From contig CALJKH010000112.1 in NCBI GenBank assembly GCA_937973575.1, forward strand, positions 1-19,199: a stretch of 19,199 nt of DNA. Direction: 5' to 3'. Made by a program: the position numbers and the translations under genes. Source of the stretch: an uncultured Solirubrobacterales bacterium (GTDB lineage: Bacteria > Actinomycetota > Thermoleophilia > Solirubrobacterales > Solirubrobacteraceae). Numbering within the stretch: the first letter of the stretch is position 1; each line of letters opens with the position of its first letter. Under the pieces are notes generated by a model. The model worked only from the letters and a program-made list of their open reading frames with translations. It was not told where the DNA came from and made no database searches. Below, in pieces: positions 13,201 through 19,199 of this stretch.

Positions 13201-13215
13201 CATTCATTTCACACA
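13194..13215. repeat. Inverted repeat TGTGTGA-N8-TCACACA
   Basis: The perfect 7-base arms (13194-13200 and 13209-13215) enclose the stop codon of the miniprotein gene and end 23 bases before the stress-protein -10. It resembles a CRP/FNR-type site (TGTGA...TCACA), though with an 8-base rather than 6-base centre. It could also be a weak hairpin ending the upstream operon. Confidence 0.4.
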
Positions 13216-13238
13216 GCGTCCTGATGAGTTTCTGGCCA

Positions 13239-13244
13239 TAAGCT
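13239..13244 (+). promoter_or_regulatory. -10 hexamer TAAGCT of the stress-protein gene
   Basis: TAAGCT ends 6 bases before the ATG at 13251, which selects that ATG over the in-frame GTG at 13245. Confidence 0.5.
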
Positions 13245-13250
13245 GTGGAC

Positions 13251-13691
13251 ATGTTCAAGAAACTTGTAGTAGGCACTGACGGTTCAGAGACAGCTGATGA
13301 GGCTGTGCGCAAGGCAGCAGAGCTTGCTCGCACAGCAGGAGCAAAGCTCCACATCGTCTCCGCATATGAGCCCGTCGCCCCAGCACGACTCCGCGAAGAG
13401 GCAGTCGAAGTGCCAAAGGATTTGGAGTGGGCTATCAACCCGCGTCAGGATGTTGACGCGACACTCGACCACGCCGCCACAATCTCTGGCGAAGGCATTG
13501 AGGTAGAAACACATGCCCGCCAGGGTGACCCAGCTGACGCAATCCTCGATGTAGCTGAGGAGATCAGCGCTGATCTGATCATCGTCGGCAATAAGGGCAT
13601 GACTGGTGCACGTAGGTTCCTGCTCGGCTCAGTGCCTAACCGGATCTCACACCACGCACCGTGCGCGGTGTTGATCATTCGTACGACTTAA
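13251..13691 (+). CDS. Universal stress protein (UspA family)
   Basis: The 146-residue product starts MFKKLVVGTDGSETADEAVR, the usual first strand and Asp/Gly/Ser loop. It has the ATP-binding signature G113-x2-G116-x9-G126-S127 within GNKGMTGARRFLLGS, and ends PNRISHHAPCAVLIIR. It should be a cytosolic ATP-binding dimer linked to survival under starvation or energy stress; a direct biochemical role is rarely known. The gene is monocistronic: a separate leaderless promoter precedes it and the next gene is convergent, overlapping its last 4 bases. Confidence 0.94.
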   Translation: MFKKLVVGTDGSETADEAVRKAAELARTAGAKLHIVSAYEPVAPARLREEAVEVPKDLEWAINPRQDVDATLDHAATISGEGIEVETHARQGDPADAILDVAEEISADLIIVGNKGMTGARRFLLGSVPNRISHHAPCAVLIIRTT

Positions 13692-15058
13692 CCTGGCGGA
13701 GCAGGCTTGGTAGCGCGGCCAGCGTCAAGCAGGCCGGCCCCGTAATGGTTTGAGTCGCTCGTCGGGTCGGCCGTCCCAAGCAGTCGGGCTGTGATCTCAG
13801 CCGGAGTGGGGTGGGCACCAAGCACGCCGCTAGCAACCACAAGTGCTGCGGCCGCTGACACGTGCGGGGTTGCCATTGAAGTGCCGTCCTCGGCATCGAG
13901 GCTGAATTTGTATGGCACTGCTGCCGTCCCGGAGCTGTTGCGGCCAAGGCCAAGCTGGACGATGTCCCGGCCTGACTTTCCAAATGGGTGGCATGCAGGG
14001 TCGCCAGAGATGTCCGCGTCAGGTCCACCGCCCGGGGCGACGATGTCTAGTCCGTCACCGTAGTTGGAGTAATCGGCAAGGCAGCGGTGCTCGGTCGTTG
14101 CACCGACCGCAAGGACAGGCGCGTATCTGGCTGGGTAGGTGACGCTGCTGTCTCCGTCGTTACCGGCAGCTGACACGACCAAAGTGCCCTTGGCTGTGGC
14201 GTAGTCGATTGCGTCGATGATCTCGGGGATTTGGCCGGCAGTGGTGCCGGGGTCGAACTCAATGCTGAGGTTCGCAACAGCTGCGCCCTTGTCAGCCGCG
14301 TAACGAATTGCTTGGGCAATAGCTGAAGAGTCGCCGTTGCCATCCGCATCAAGTACGCGCTCAGGGATCAGAGTGGCTCCCCAAGCAAGGCCTGTCATGT
14401 AACGCCGGTTGTTAGTTGCTTCGGCGATGGTGCCTGCGACGTGAGTGCCGTGGCCGTTGCGGTCAAGGGCGTAGCCGTTGTTGCTAACGAAGTCCCACCC
14501 ATAAGCGAAGCGAGTCCCGGCAAAGTCAGGTGAACGGCGATAGCGACCCCAGTTCATGTAGGCGATGCCTGAGTCAATGACTGCGACCTTCACACCGCGG
14601 CCACCAGGGTGGCCAGCTGCCTTCAGGTTGTTCCAAGCGTCAATTGCTCCGACGCCGAAGTTACGCATGAAGTTCCACTGGGTGGTCTGCCAGCCAGGGT
14701 AGGTGCCGCTCTTGAGACGCCCCAAGTCGTTTGGCACCCAGTCGCCAGCGTAGGAGGCGTGAGCGATCAGGTTTGGCACGGCGTACTTGACTCCCGGTTG
14801 GCTCTTGAGCCTGCGGATGGCAGCTGTTGTTGATTCCCCTGGTTGGACCGTAACTACCTGTGATCGGGCCGAAATCTGCTCGCCGCTGCTCGTTCCGGCA
14901 GCTGCTGCTATCGCGTCTTGGCGGACTGCAGTTGTGCCGTGCGTGTAGCCAACAACGATCTCGCCCGGGACTGAATCAGCAGCGGCGCTAGCTGGCAAAG
15001 CGGCCGCGGCGATGACGCCTGCGACGATTGCGATAGTGAGCTGTGAGCGGTCTGGCAT
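13688..15058 (-). CDS. Secreted subtilisin-like serine protease (S8 family)
   Basis: From the ATG at 15058 the product has 456 residues: signal peptide 1-27 (PDRSQLTIAIVAGVIAAAALPASAAA), an I9-like propeptide (GEIVVGY...VVTVQPGESTTAAIRRLKSQPGVKYAVPN, about 32-97), and a complete S8 domain. The triad is D162 (VAVIDSG), H203 (NGHGTHVAGT) and S394 (DGTSMATPHVSAAAA), with oxyanion N300 (SAAGND). Four Cys would be unusual for subtilisin but fit the disulfide machinery next door; two lie in LADYSNYG/DPACHPFG regions. The C-terminus stops soon after the domain, so no anchor. ATG 15058 has AAGGA five bases away; ATG 15079 would add seven residues. The head is divergent from tadA, the tail overlaps the stress-protein gene by 4 bases. 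Confidence 0.94.
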   Translation of the reverse strand: MPDRSQLTIAIVAGVIAAAALPASAAADSVPGEIVVGYTHGTTAVRQDAIAAAAGTSSGEQISARSQVVTVQPGESTTAAIRRLKSQPGVKYAVPNLIAHASYAGDWVPNDLGRLKSGTYPGWQTTQWNFMRNFGVGAIDAWNNLKAAGHPGGRGVKVAVIDSGIAYMNWGRYRRSPDFAGTRFAYGWDFVSNNGYALDRNGHGTHVAGTIAEATNNRRYMTGLAWGATLIPERVLDADGNGDSSAIAQAIRYAADKGAAVANLSIEFDPGTTAGQIPEIIDAIDYATAKGTLVVSAAGNDGDSSVTYPARYAPVLAVGATTEHRCLADYSNYGDGLDIVAPGGGPDADISGDPACHPFGKSGRDIVQLGLGRNSSGTAAVPYKFSLDAEDGTSMATPHVSAAAALVVASGVLGAHPTPAEITARLLGTADPTSDSNHYGAGLLDAGRATKPAPPG

Positions 15059-15081
15059 GTGGATCCTTGTCAACGCCATCA

Positions 15082-15098
15082 GGCCGGATCATCCGGCC
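15082..15098. promoter_or_regulatory. Perfect palindrome in the protease/tadA divergent region
   Basis: GGCCGGAT-C-ATCCGGCC has two perfect 8-base arms around one base. It lies 24 bases upstream of the protease ATG at 15058. It may be a repressor site or, if transcribed, a leader hairpin just ahead of the protease Shine-Dalgarno. Confidence 0.5.
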
Positions 15099-15127
15099 CT
15101 GTGACTGTTACGACATCATTGTGACGC

Positions 15128-15133
15128 GATAGT
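15128..15133 (+). promoter_or_regulatory. -10-like GATAGT of tadA
   Basis: GATAGT keeps the key A2 and T6 and ends 6 bases before the ATG at 15140, matching the spacing at other leaderless genes here. The -35 region is weak. Confidence 0.35.
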
Positions 15134-15139
15134 TGCGGA

Positions 15140-15640
15140 ATGCCGGACGAATTGCCCAAGGTTTCAAACGAAATGCACTCTTTCTTTCCAATGGATGAAC
15201 ACTTCATGCGCCTAGCCCTCCGGGAGGCTGACCGCGCAGCTGAGGCTGGCGACGTCCCAGTTGGGGCTGTCGTCGTGCACGACGGGGAGGTAGTTGGGCT
15301 TGGTCGCAATGAGCGGGAGTTAACGGGTGACCCAACAGCGCATGCGGAGATACTCGCGCTACGCGAGGCGTCAACCAAGCTTGGTAACTGGCGCCTGCTC
15401 GACACAGTCCTCTACGTGACACTCGAACCCTGTGCCATGTGCGCCGGGGCAATCGTCTTAAGCCGCGTGCCACGCGTCGTCTTCGCCACCACCGACCCAA
15501 AGGCCGGGGCGGCAGGCTCAGTGTTTGATGTGCTGGCGGAGCCAAGGCTCAACCACAGGCCGGAAGTAGCCAGTGGGCTCTTTGCAGAAGAAGCTGGGGA
15601 CCAACTCCGCGAGTACTTCGCTGCCCGACGCGGGCGCTAA
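15140..15640 (+). CDS. tadA: tRNA-specific adenosine deaminase TadA
   Basis: This 166-residue protein converts A34 to inosine in tRNA-Arg(ACG). The zinc site is complete: H68 and catalytic E70 in TAHAE, and C98/C101 in EPCAMC. The substrate-recognition Asn is in GRNERE, and the rest aligns along its length (DEHFMRLALREADRAAEAGDVPVGAVVV at the start, GAAGSVFDVL and LNHRPEVASGLFAEEAGDQLREYFAARR at the end). The ATG at 15140 adds 17 residues before the usual MDEHFM start at 15194. I keep 15140 because GATAGT lies at the leaderless spacing, while no ribosome site precedes 15194. tadA next to tRNA-Ser is a common neighbourhood in actinobacteria. Confidence 0.95.
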   Translation: MPDELPKVSNEMHSFFPMDEHFMRLALREADRAAEAGDVPVGAVVVHDGEVVGLGRNERELTGDPTAHAEILALREASTKLGNWRLLDTVLYVTLEPCAMCAGAIVLSRVPRVVFATTDPKAGAAGSVFDVLAEPRLNHRPEVASGLFAEEAGDQLREYFAARRGR

Positions 15641-15645
15641 ACCCG

Positions 15646-15662
15646 GCCGTCGGCTTTACGGC
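15646..15662 (+). terminator. Short hairpin after tadA
   Basis: GCCGT (15646-15650) and ACGGC (15658-15662) pair round a 7-base loop, five bases after the tadA stop. The stem is short and no T-run follows, so this is only a candidate. Confidence 0.28.
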
Positions 15663-15671
15663 TAGGCCCGC

Positions 15672-15677
15672 TAGGCT
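15672..15677 (+). promoter_or_regulatory. -10 hexamer TAGGCT of tRNA-Ser
   Basis: TAGGCT ends 12 bases before the first base of the mature tRNA, leaving a 5' leader of about five bases for RNase P. Confidence 0.4.
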
Positions 15678-15689
15678 TTGGGCCAACTC

Positions 15690-15778
15690 GGAGGGATGCC
15701 GGAGTGGTTGAACGGGGCGGTCTCGAAAACCGTTGTGGGCCTTGTGGTCTACCGAGGGTTCGAATCCCTCTCCCTCCT
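15690..15778 (+). tRNA. tRNA-Ser (anticodon CGA)
   Basis: The 89-base class II tRNA has acceptor GGAGGGA paired with TCCCTCC, anticodon arm GCGGT-CTCGAAA-ACCGT with CGA, a long variable arm (GTGGGCCTTGTGGTCTAC region), and T-arm GAGGG-TTCGAAT-CCCTC. It decodes UCG serine codons. The discriminator base (15778) is T, whereas bacterial tRNA-Ser normally carries G there. The 3' CCA is not encoded. The last 21 bases plus three more are repeated directly at 15850-15873. Confidence 0.95.
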
Positions 15779-15801
15779 CTTGTCGTGTGTCGTGGGTATC
15801 T

Positions 15802-15814
15802 GATTCGAACCCTC
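15802..15814 (-). repeat. Inverted copy of the tRNA-Ser T-arm
   Basis: GATTCGAACCCTC is the reverse complement of the first 13 bases of the tRNA-Ser T-arm (GAGGGTTCGAATC). It lies in the 68-base stretch between the two direct copies. Confidence 0.55.
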
Positions 15815-15849
15815 GCACCTGATGGCATGGCCACGCCTGCGGCGCGGCC

Positions 15850-15873
15850 AGTTCGAATCCCTCTCCCTCCTCT
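15850..15873 (+). repeat. Direct 24-base copy of the tRNA-Ser 3' end
   Basis: These 24 bases are identical to 15758-15781, which covers the T-loop, T-stem, 3' acceptor strand and three flanking bases of tRNA-Ser. The copies are offset by 92 bases. No tRNA 5' half precedes the second copy, though a hairpin TGGCC...GGCCA (15829-15849) does. The form is that of an attachment-site pair or a partial tRNA duplication; no integrase is in the window. Confidence 0.85.
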
Positions 15874-15908
15874 TTAGTGCTGCCTGCGGGCGACCACTAG
15901 GTGCCCCT

Positions 15909-15950
15909 CTATTGTCGGGAGCGTAAGATCGGCTACCGGTATTCCAATAG
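15909..15950 (+). promoter_or_regulatory. Inverted repeat covering the ribosome site of the 1073-residue gene
   Basis: CTATTG (15909-15914) and CAATAG (15945-15950) are perfect arms with a 30-base loop; a wobble pair and a G-C pair extend the stem across AGGGAG, the Shine-Dalgarno. In transcripts starting upstream of 15909 the stem could hide the ribosome site. A possible -10, TAAGAT (15924-15929), inside the loop would give a short transcript without the left arm. Confidence 0.35.
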
Positions 15951-15958
15951 GGAGTTGT

Positions 15959-18900
15959 ATGAATCGCAGGGCAGTAAAGGGAATGATGGCTTTGGTTGTC
16001 GTAGTTGGCGGGCTTGCCGCTGCACCTGCGATGGCTAGTGGCGCGCAGATTGTTGACATTGCAGTCTCAGAGATAACCGGCACCGCGCCGTTTGACGCCA
16101 CCCCTGGCCGTGGCAATGACACGAGCGCCACAGACGCGATCGTTCGCAGCAACGACTCCGTTACCTACCTTGTCCAGGTCAACGTCAATGACGCTGCGGC
16201 TTCGAGCAGCACCGGCAAGAACGTCACGATCACTCAGACGCTTCCAGCCGGCATGGCCTGGACCCGTCTACCAGCAACCTGCCGAACCAGCGGGGTCACG
16301 CCGGTGTCCGAGATCAGCCCTGACAAATCAACGATCACCTGCAACATCGGTGACGTTGCAACAGGTAAGGCGTTGACAGTCTTGCTGTCGGCCAATGTGA
16401 CCGAAATGACTGATGACACAGTCCTCGCGCATGCCCCAAATTCGTTGAGCGTTGTCACCGATGACGCTGCACCCGCGTACGAGACCCCGGCGCCGGTGAC
16501 TGTCAGCTCAATCCCTCGCGTGGACATGATCAAGCAGGCTCCGTCGGTAAGCATCACGACCCACAACGGGGTGGACGGCTACTACCTGACCTACCCAGTC
16601 AAGGTGGAGATTCCAAGCTTCGGCAGCCGCGGGTTGATTGGTTATTCCCCGCCGAACCCAGCGATGTCCCTGAAGGACGACTTCTCAAAAGTCAGTCCCA
16701 ACGCCGAGTTCGTTTCCTGCGGCACGGATACCGGTGGCACTTGGACTTGCCCGGCAGCTGGTAGCCCATCGCCAATCAGCATTGATGTGAACGTCACCAA
16801 CCCGAACGCGATCACCGCTGCGACCCTCAGCTCCTCCTACATCACGATCTTTGTGCCCAAGAGCGATGTTGTTGCAGCTAACAACACCCTTACAACGAAG
16901 AACCAGCTGGAAGACCTGGTTGCCACCGACGGCAACGGGCATCCGGCGGTCGGTGAGGTCCCAACCAACAACGCTGTAAGCCTTGCGCTGACGCTCAGCC
17001 CCGCAGGCAACTTCGGCGTCTACAAGCACTATGTGGATGTAACCAACACCGGCCGTTATGTACCTGGCGGTTCCAACGTCGACAGAAACGGCTTTGCCAC
17101 AGTTGGCGTTGGCCAGATCTTCCAAGGTGAAGTGCGGATTTCCGCTGCCAACCCGATCGCGGGCTACGCGAGCGTCGCCGGTTGTGACGTGTTTGACCCG
17201 GTCACCCAGAAGATGACCTTGCAGGGCGCGGCTTCAGTCGCCCAATACGGCAACGGGAAGCCAGCTTGGGTAACCACCAACTCGATCACGGGCGGCGGGT
17301 CCTTTACTGCGGGAACCGATTACGTCATCGAGTACTCGAGCAACGCGACAAGCACTGACCCTGACGAGACGGCGCGTTGGGCTGACCTGAAGGGAACCAA
17401 GTGCGACACAGGAACTTGGACCAGCACCCCACCAGCTGACGAGGCTGCTGCCAACGCTGTCAAGAGAGTCCGCCTCCGCTTCCTGACCGCTCCACCGAAC
17501 AGGTACACGATTGCGTTCGCTGTGAACCTGACCGCTAAGTTCGGCGCAGAACACACGAAGATCGCCAACTTCGGCATGTACAACGTTGGTGCTGGCTGGA
17601 TTGCGTCCACCTACGACCCTGAAACTCACAAGGGGTCGCGTGGCGATCGCCTGATCCTTACCGCAGCCCAGTTGAGGCTTGCAAAGGACATTCTCGAACC
17701 TGCTGTTGCGCCAACAGCAAGCCCCAACATCAGAGGCGGGGAGGACGTCAAGTTCGGCCTTCGCCCGCAGGTCTATGCGCCGACCCAGACTGTCAACCCT
17801 GGCGTCGTCACAGCACGTGATGTGACAGTGGTCGACATCCTGCCGGCTGGCACATCGCTGTCGACTGTTGCCGGACATGAGCCGTCGCCGAAGCCGGCCT
17901 CAGTAGTCGTCAACGCCAACGGGACCACCACACTCACTTGGCACATCGGAACGAAGACGAGCAACGACACCCCGCTGATCACCTATTGGGCGACAGTCTC
18001 AAACACGGCTTCTGGCACAAAGGTCAACCGTGCGATGACGACAAGTCCTGACGACGTTGCCTCGCCCGCAACCGTTCCCTCGAGCGGCAGCGACCCCCAC
18101 TACGCAGCACGGACACTGAACATTGACTCGCTCGGTGGAATCCAAGTCGACAAGACAGCCCACAAGTCCTATGTCGAGCCGCGTGACGACATTTCGTACG
18201 GAGTTACCTACGCAAACCTTGACCCGATCGCCCGCAACGACATGGATGTCATTGACGTACTTCCATTCAATGGCGACGGCACTGCGGTTGGCGATGTTCC
18301 GGGGCGTAACCCGGGAAGCAGCTTCCACGGCAGGGTTGTACTCAAGGAAGTGAATGTGGAAGACGGTGAAATTGTGCGCTACACCGATGCGCCACCAGCC
18401 TCCGTCTATGCGCTTTACGACCCGAGTAACGGGGCGCCAGGCCACACTGCGCTGCCATCGGGCAAGGCTTGGTGCACGGCAGCCCAGATCGCGGCCAACG
18501 GCGCTGGCTGCCCAGCGAGCATTGGCAACGCAACGGCAATCCGCGTGACGCGAACCGGTCCACTTGCCGCACATGAGGACCGCCGCTTCACCTACACAAT
18601 TGAGACCGTTGGAAATAGGTCAGGCGACCTCTACTCAAACACTGCTGCCCTGCGCAGTTCCAGCCTCAAGCTGGGCACAACCTCCGCCACTCGCTCGACG
18701 CGCGTTGTCGCAAGCGCGATCGGAGACCTCGTCTGGTTCGACCGGAATCGCAACGGCAAGCAGGACGGTGGCAAGGAAGTAGGCGTGCCGAACGTTCTCG
18801 TGACTCTCACAGGCACCGATAAGGAAGGGCGGCATGTGCGCGTCCAGACCAGGACCGACTCAACCGGGCACTACCTGTTTACCAGCAGCAGTGCAGCTGG

Positions 18901-19180
18901 TCAGGCTGCCGGCGCCTGGGACTTGATCAGCGGTGATTACCAGGTGACATTCCACAAGGTGACACTGCCCGCGGGTTACGGCCTGACGCAGCGCCATACC
19001 CCCGGCGTTGCCTCAACTCACAATTCGGAGCCGTACCGGACTACCGGTCGGACGGCGTTCTTCACCCTGGTTGACCCAACACCGGACAAGGTCAACCACA
19101 GGTTCGTGGTGGTTGACGCTGGCATCGTGGACCCACCGTTCCCGCCAACGCCACCAACTCACTCTCACTTCACTGGCTAG
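15959..19180 (+). CDS. Large secreted DUF11/SdrD_B-like cell-surface protein
   Basis: The 1073-residue product begins with a signal peptide (MNRRAVKGMMALVVVVGGLA, cleavage near AMASGA). Several beta-sandwich repeats of DUF11 type follow: residues about 28-175 (NDSVTYLVQVNVNDAAAS, VTITQTLPAGMAWTRLP, TCNIGD), about 590-720 (ARDVTVVDILPAGTSL, LTWHIG) and about 725-910 (GIQVDKTAHKSYVEPRDDISYGVTYAN, MDVIDVLPFNGDG). An SdrD_B-like domain spans about 921-1055 (IGDLVWFDRNRNGKQDGG, GVPNVLVTLTG, DSTGHYLF), whose Asp-rich start is a calcium-binding signature. The end is Pro/His-rich (DPPFPPTPPTHSHFTG) with no LPXTG motif and no membrane helix. Such proteins are usually adhesins or matrix scaffolds. AGGGAG precedes the ATG by four bases. 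Function inferred from domains. Confidence 0.9.
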   Translation: MNRRAVKGMMALVVVVGGLAAAPAMASGAQIVDIAVSEITGTAPFDATPGRGNDTSATDAIVRSNDSVTYLVQVNVNDAAASSSTGKNVTITQTLPAGMAWTRLPATCRTSGVTPVSEISPDKSTITCNIGDVATGKALTVLLSANVTEMTDDTVLAHAPNSLSVVTDDAAPAYETPAPVTVSSIPRVDMIKQAPSVSITTHNGVDGYYLTYPVKVEIPSFGSRGLIGYSPPNPAMSLKDDFSKVSPNAEFVSCGTDTGGTWTCPAAGSPSPISIDVNVTNPNAITAATLSSSYITIFVPKSDVVAANNTLTTKNQLEDLVATDGNGHPAVGEVPTNNAVSLALTLSPAGNFGVYKHYVDVTNTGRYVPGGSNVDRNGFATVGVGQIFQGEVRISAANPIAGYASVAGCDVFDPVTQKMTLQGAASVAQYGNGKPAWVTTNSITGGGSFTAGTDYVIEYSSNATSTDPDETARWADLKGTKCDTGTWTSTPPADEAAANAVKRVRLRFLTAPPNRYTIAFAVNLTAKFGAEHTKIANFGMYNVGAGWIASTYDPETHKGSRGDRLILTAAQLRLAKDILEPAVAPTASPNIRGGEDVKFGLRPQVYAPTQTVNPGVVTARDVTVVDILPAGTSLSTVAGHEPSPKPASVVVNANGTTTLTWHIGTKTSNDTPLITYWATVSNTASGTKVNRAMTTSPDDVASPATVPSSGSDPHYAARTLNIDSLGGIQVDKTAHKSYVEPRDDISYGVTYANLDPIARNDMDVIDVLPFNGDGTAVGDVPGRNPGSSFHGRVVLKEVNVEDGEIVRYTDAPPASVYALYDPSNGAPGHTALPSGKAWCTAAQIAANGAGCPASIGNATAIRVTRTGPLAAHEDRRFTYTIETVGNRSGDLYSNTAALRSSSLKLGTTSATRSTRVVASAIGDLVWFDRNRNGKQDGGKEVGVPNVLVTLTGTDKEGRHVRVQTRTDSTGHYLFTSSSAAGQAAGAWDLISGDYQVTFHKVTLPAGYGLTQRHTPGVASTHNSEPYRTTGRTAFFTLVDPTPDKVNHRFVVVDAGIVDPPFPPTPPTHSHFTG

Positions 19181-19199
19181 GCGGGACGGTGCCGATGCC

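Noticed and set aside
13245..13250. GTG at 13245 as the start of the universal stress protein
   Set aside because: The ATG at 13251 lies 6 bases after TAAGCT and gives the standard MFKKLVVGTDGS beginning; the GTG would lie within the expected promoter-to-start gap.
17234..17878. 214-codon minus-strand frame inside the 1073-residue gene
   Set aside because: Cys/Arg/Val-rich shadow product without domain features; the plus frame is continuous with known repeats.

Overview
The window is chromosomal DNA from a high-GC Gram-positive-type bacterium, most likely an actinobacterium (Actinomycetota). Several things point there: the DsbA-like/VKOR disulfide-forming pair, a YdeI-type protein ending in a CCWPGC motif, many Sec-secreted proteins without outer-membrane machinery, and TANNNT -10 hexamers placed 6-8 bases before start codons (leaderless mRNAs). 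The GT-C-like membrane protein resembles a family I associate with Thermoleophilia/Solirubrobacterales; that placement is tentative.

Layout, left to right. 1-1258 (-): secreted RCC1-repeat protein cut by the left edge. 1359-2207 (-): short-chain dehydrogenase. 2306-2868 (+): ribbon-helix-helix antitoxin plus MazF toxin. 2869-4011 (-): secreted DUF3089 alpha/beta hydrolase, divergent from a small YdeI/OmpD-associated protein (4074-4340, +). 4374-4685 (-): DUF1330 protein. 4766-5403 (-): AbrB-type antitoxin plus PIN-domain toxin. 5581-6069 (-): SRPBCC-like protein. 6221-6703 (-): unknown two-helix membrane protein. 6773-6844 (-): tRNA-Val(CAC). 6946-8148 (+): secreted PQQ-type sugar dehydrogenase. 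8145-9297: two small membrane proteins and a flavodoxin-fold quinone reductase. 9359-10327 (-): secreted lipase of the Candida antarctica lipase B type. 10357-11760 (-): polytopic GT-C-like membrane protein. 11838-13200 (+): DsbA-like protein, VKOR and a 30-residue membrane miniprotein in overlapping order. 13251-13691 (+): universal stress protein. 13688-15058 (-): secreted subtilase. 15140-15640 (+): TadA. 15690-15778 (+): tRNA-Ser(CGA) followed by partial copies of its own 3' end. 15959-19180 (+): 1073-residue secreted DUF11/SdrD_B-like protein.

Functionally this is a patchwork of short transcription units rather than one pathway. The common theme is the cell envelope and exterior: two secreted lipases/esterases, a secreted protease, a secreted sugar dehydrogenase, two large secreted beta-repeat proteins, and an oxidative folding operon that could put disulfides into them (several are Cys-rich). 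Two toxin-antitoxin operons are interspersed. No gap without a gene exceeds 300 bases; the longest, between tRNA-Ser and the 1073-residue gene (about 180 bases), holds the tRNA-end copies and a leader with an inverted repeat.

No phage, insertion sequence, CRISPR array or large new defence system is visible. The most unusual items are the tRNA-Ser 3'-end duplication, the membrane miniprotein fused by a GTGA overlap to the VKOR gene, and the regular leaderless-promoter geometry in front of about a dozen genes.
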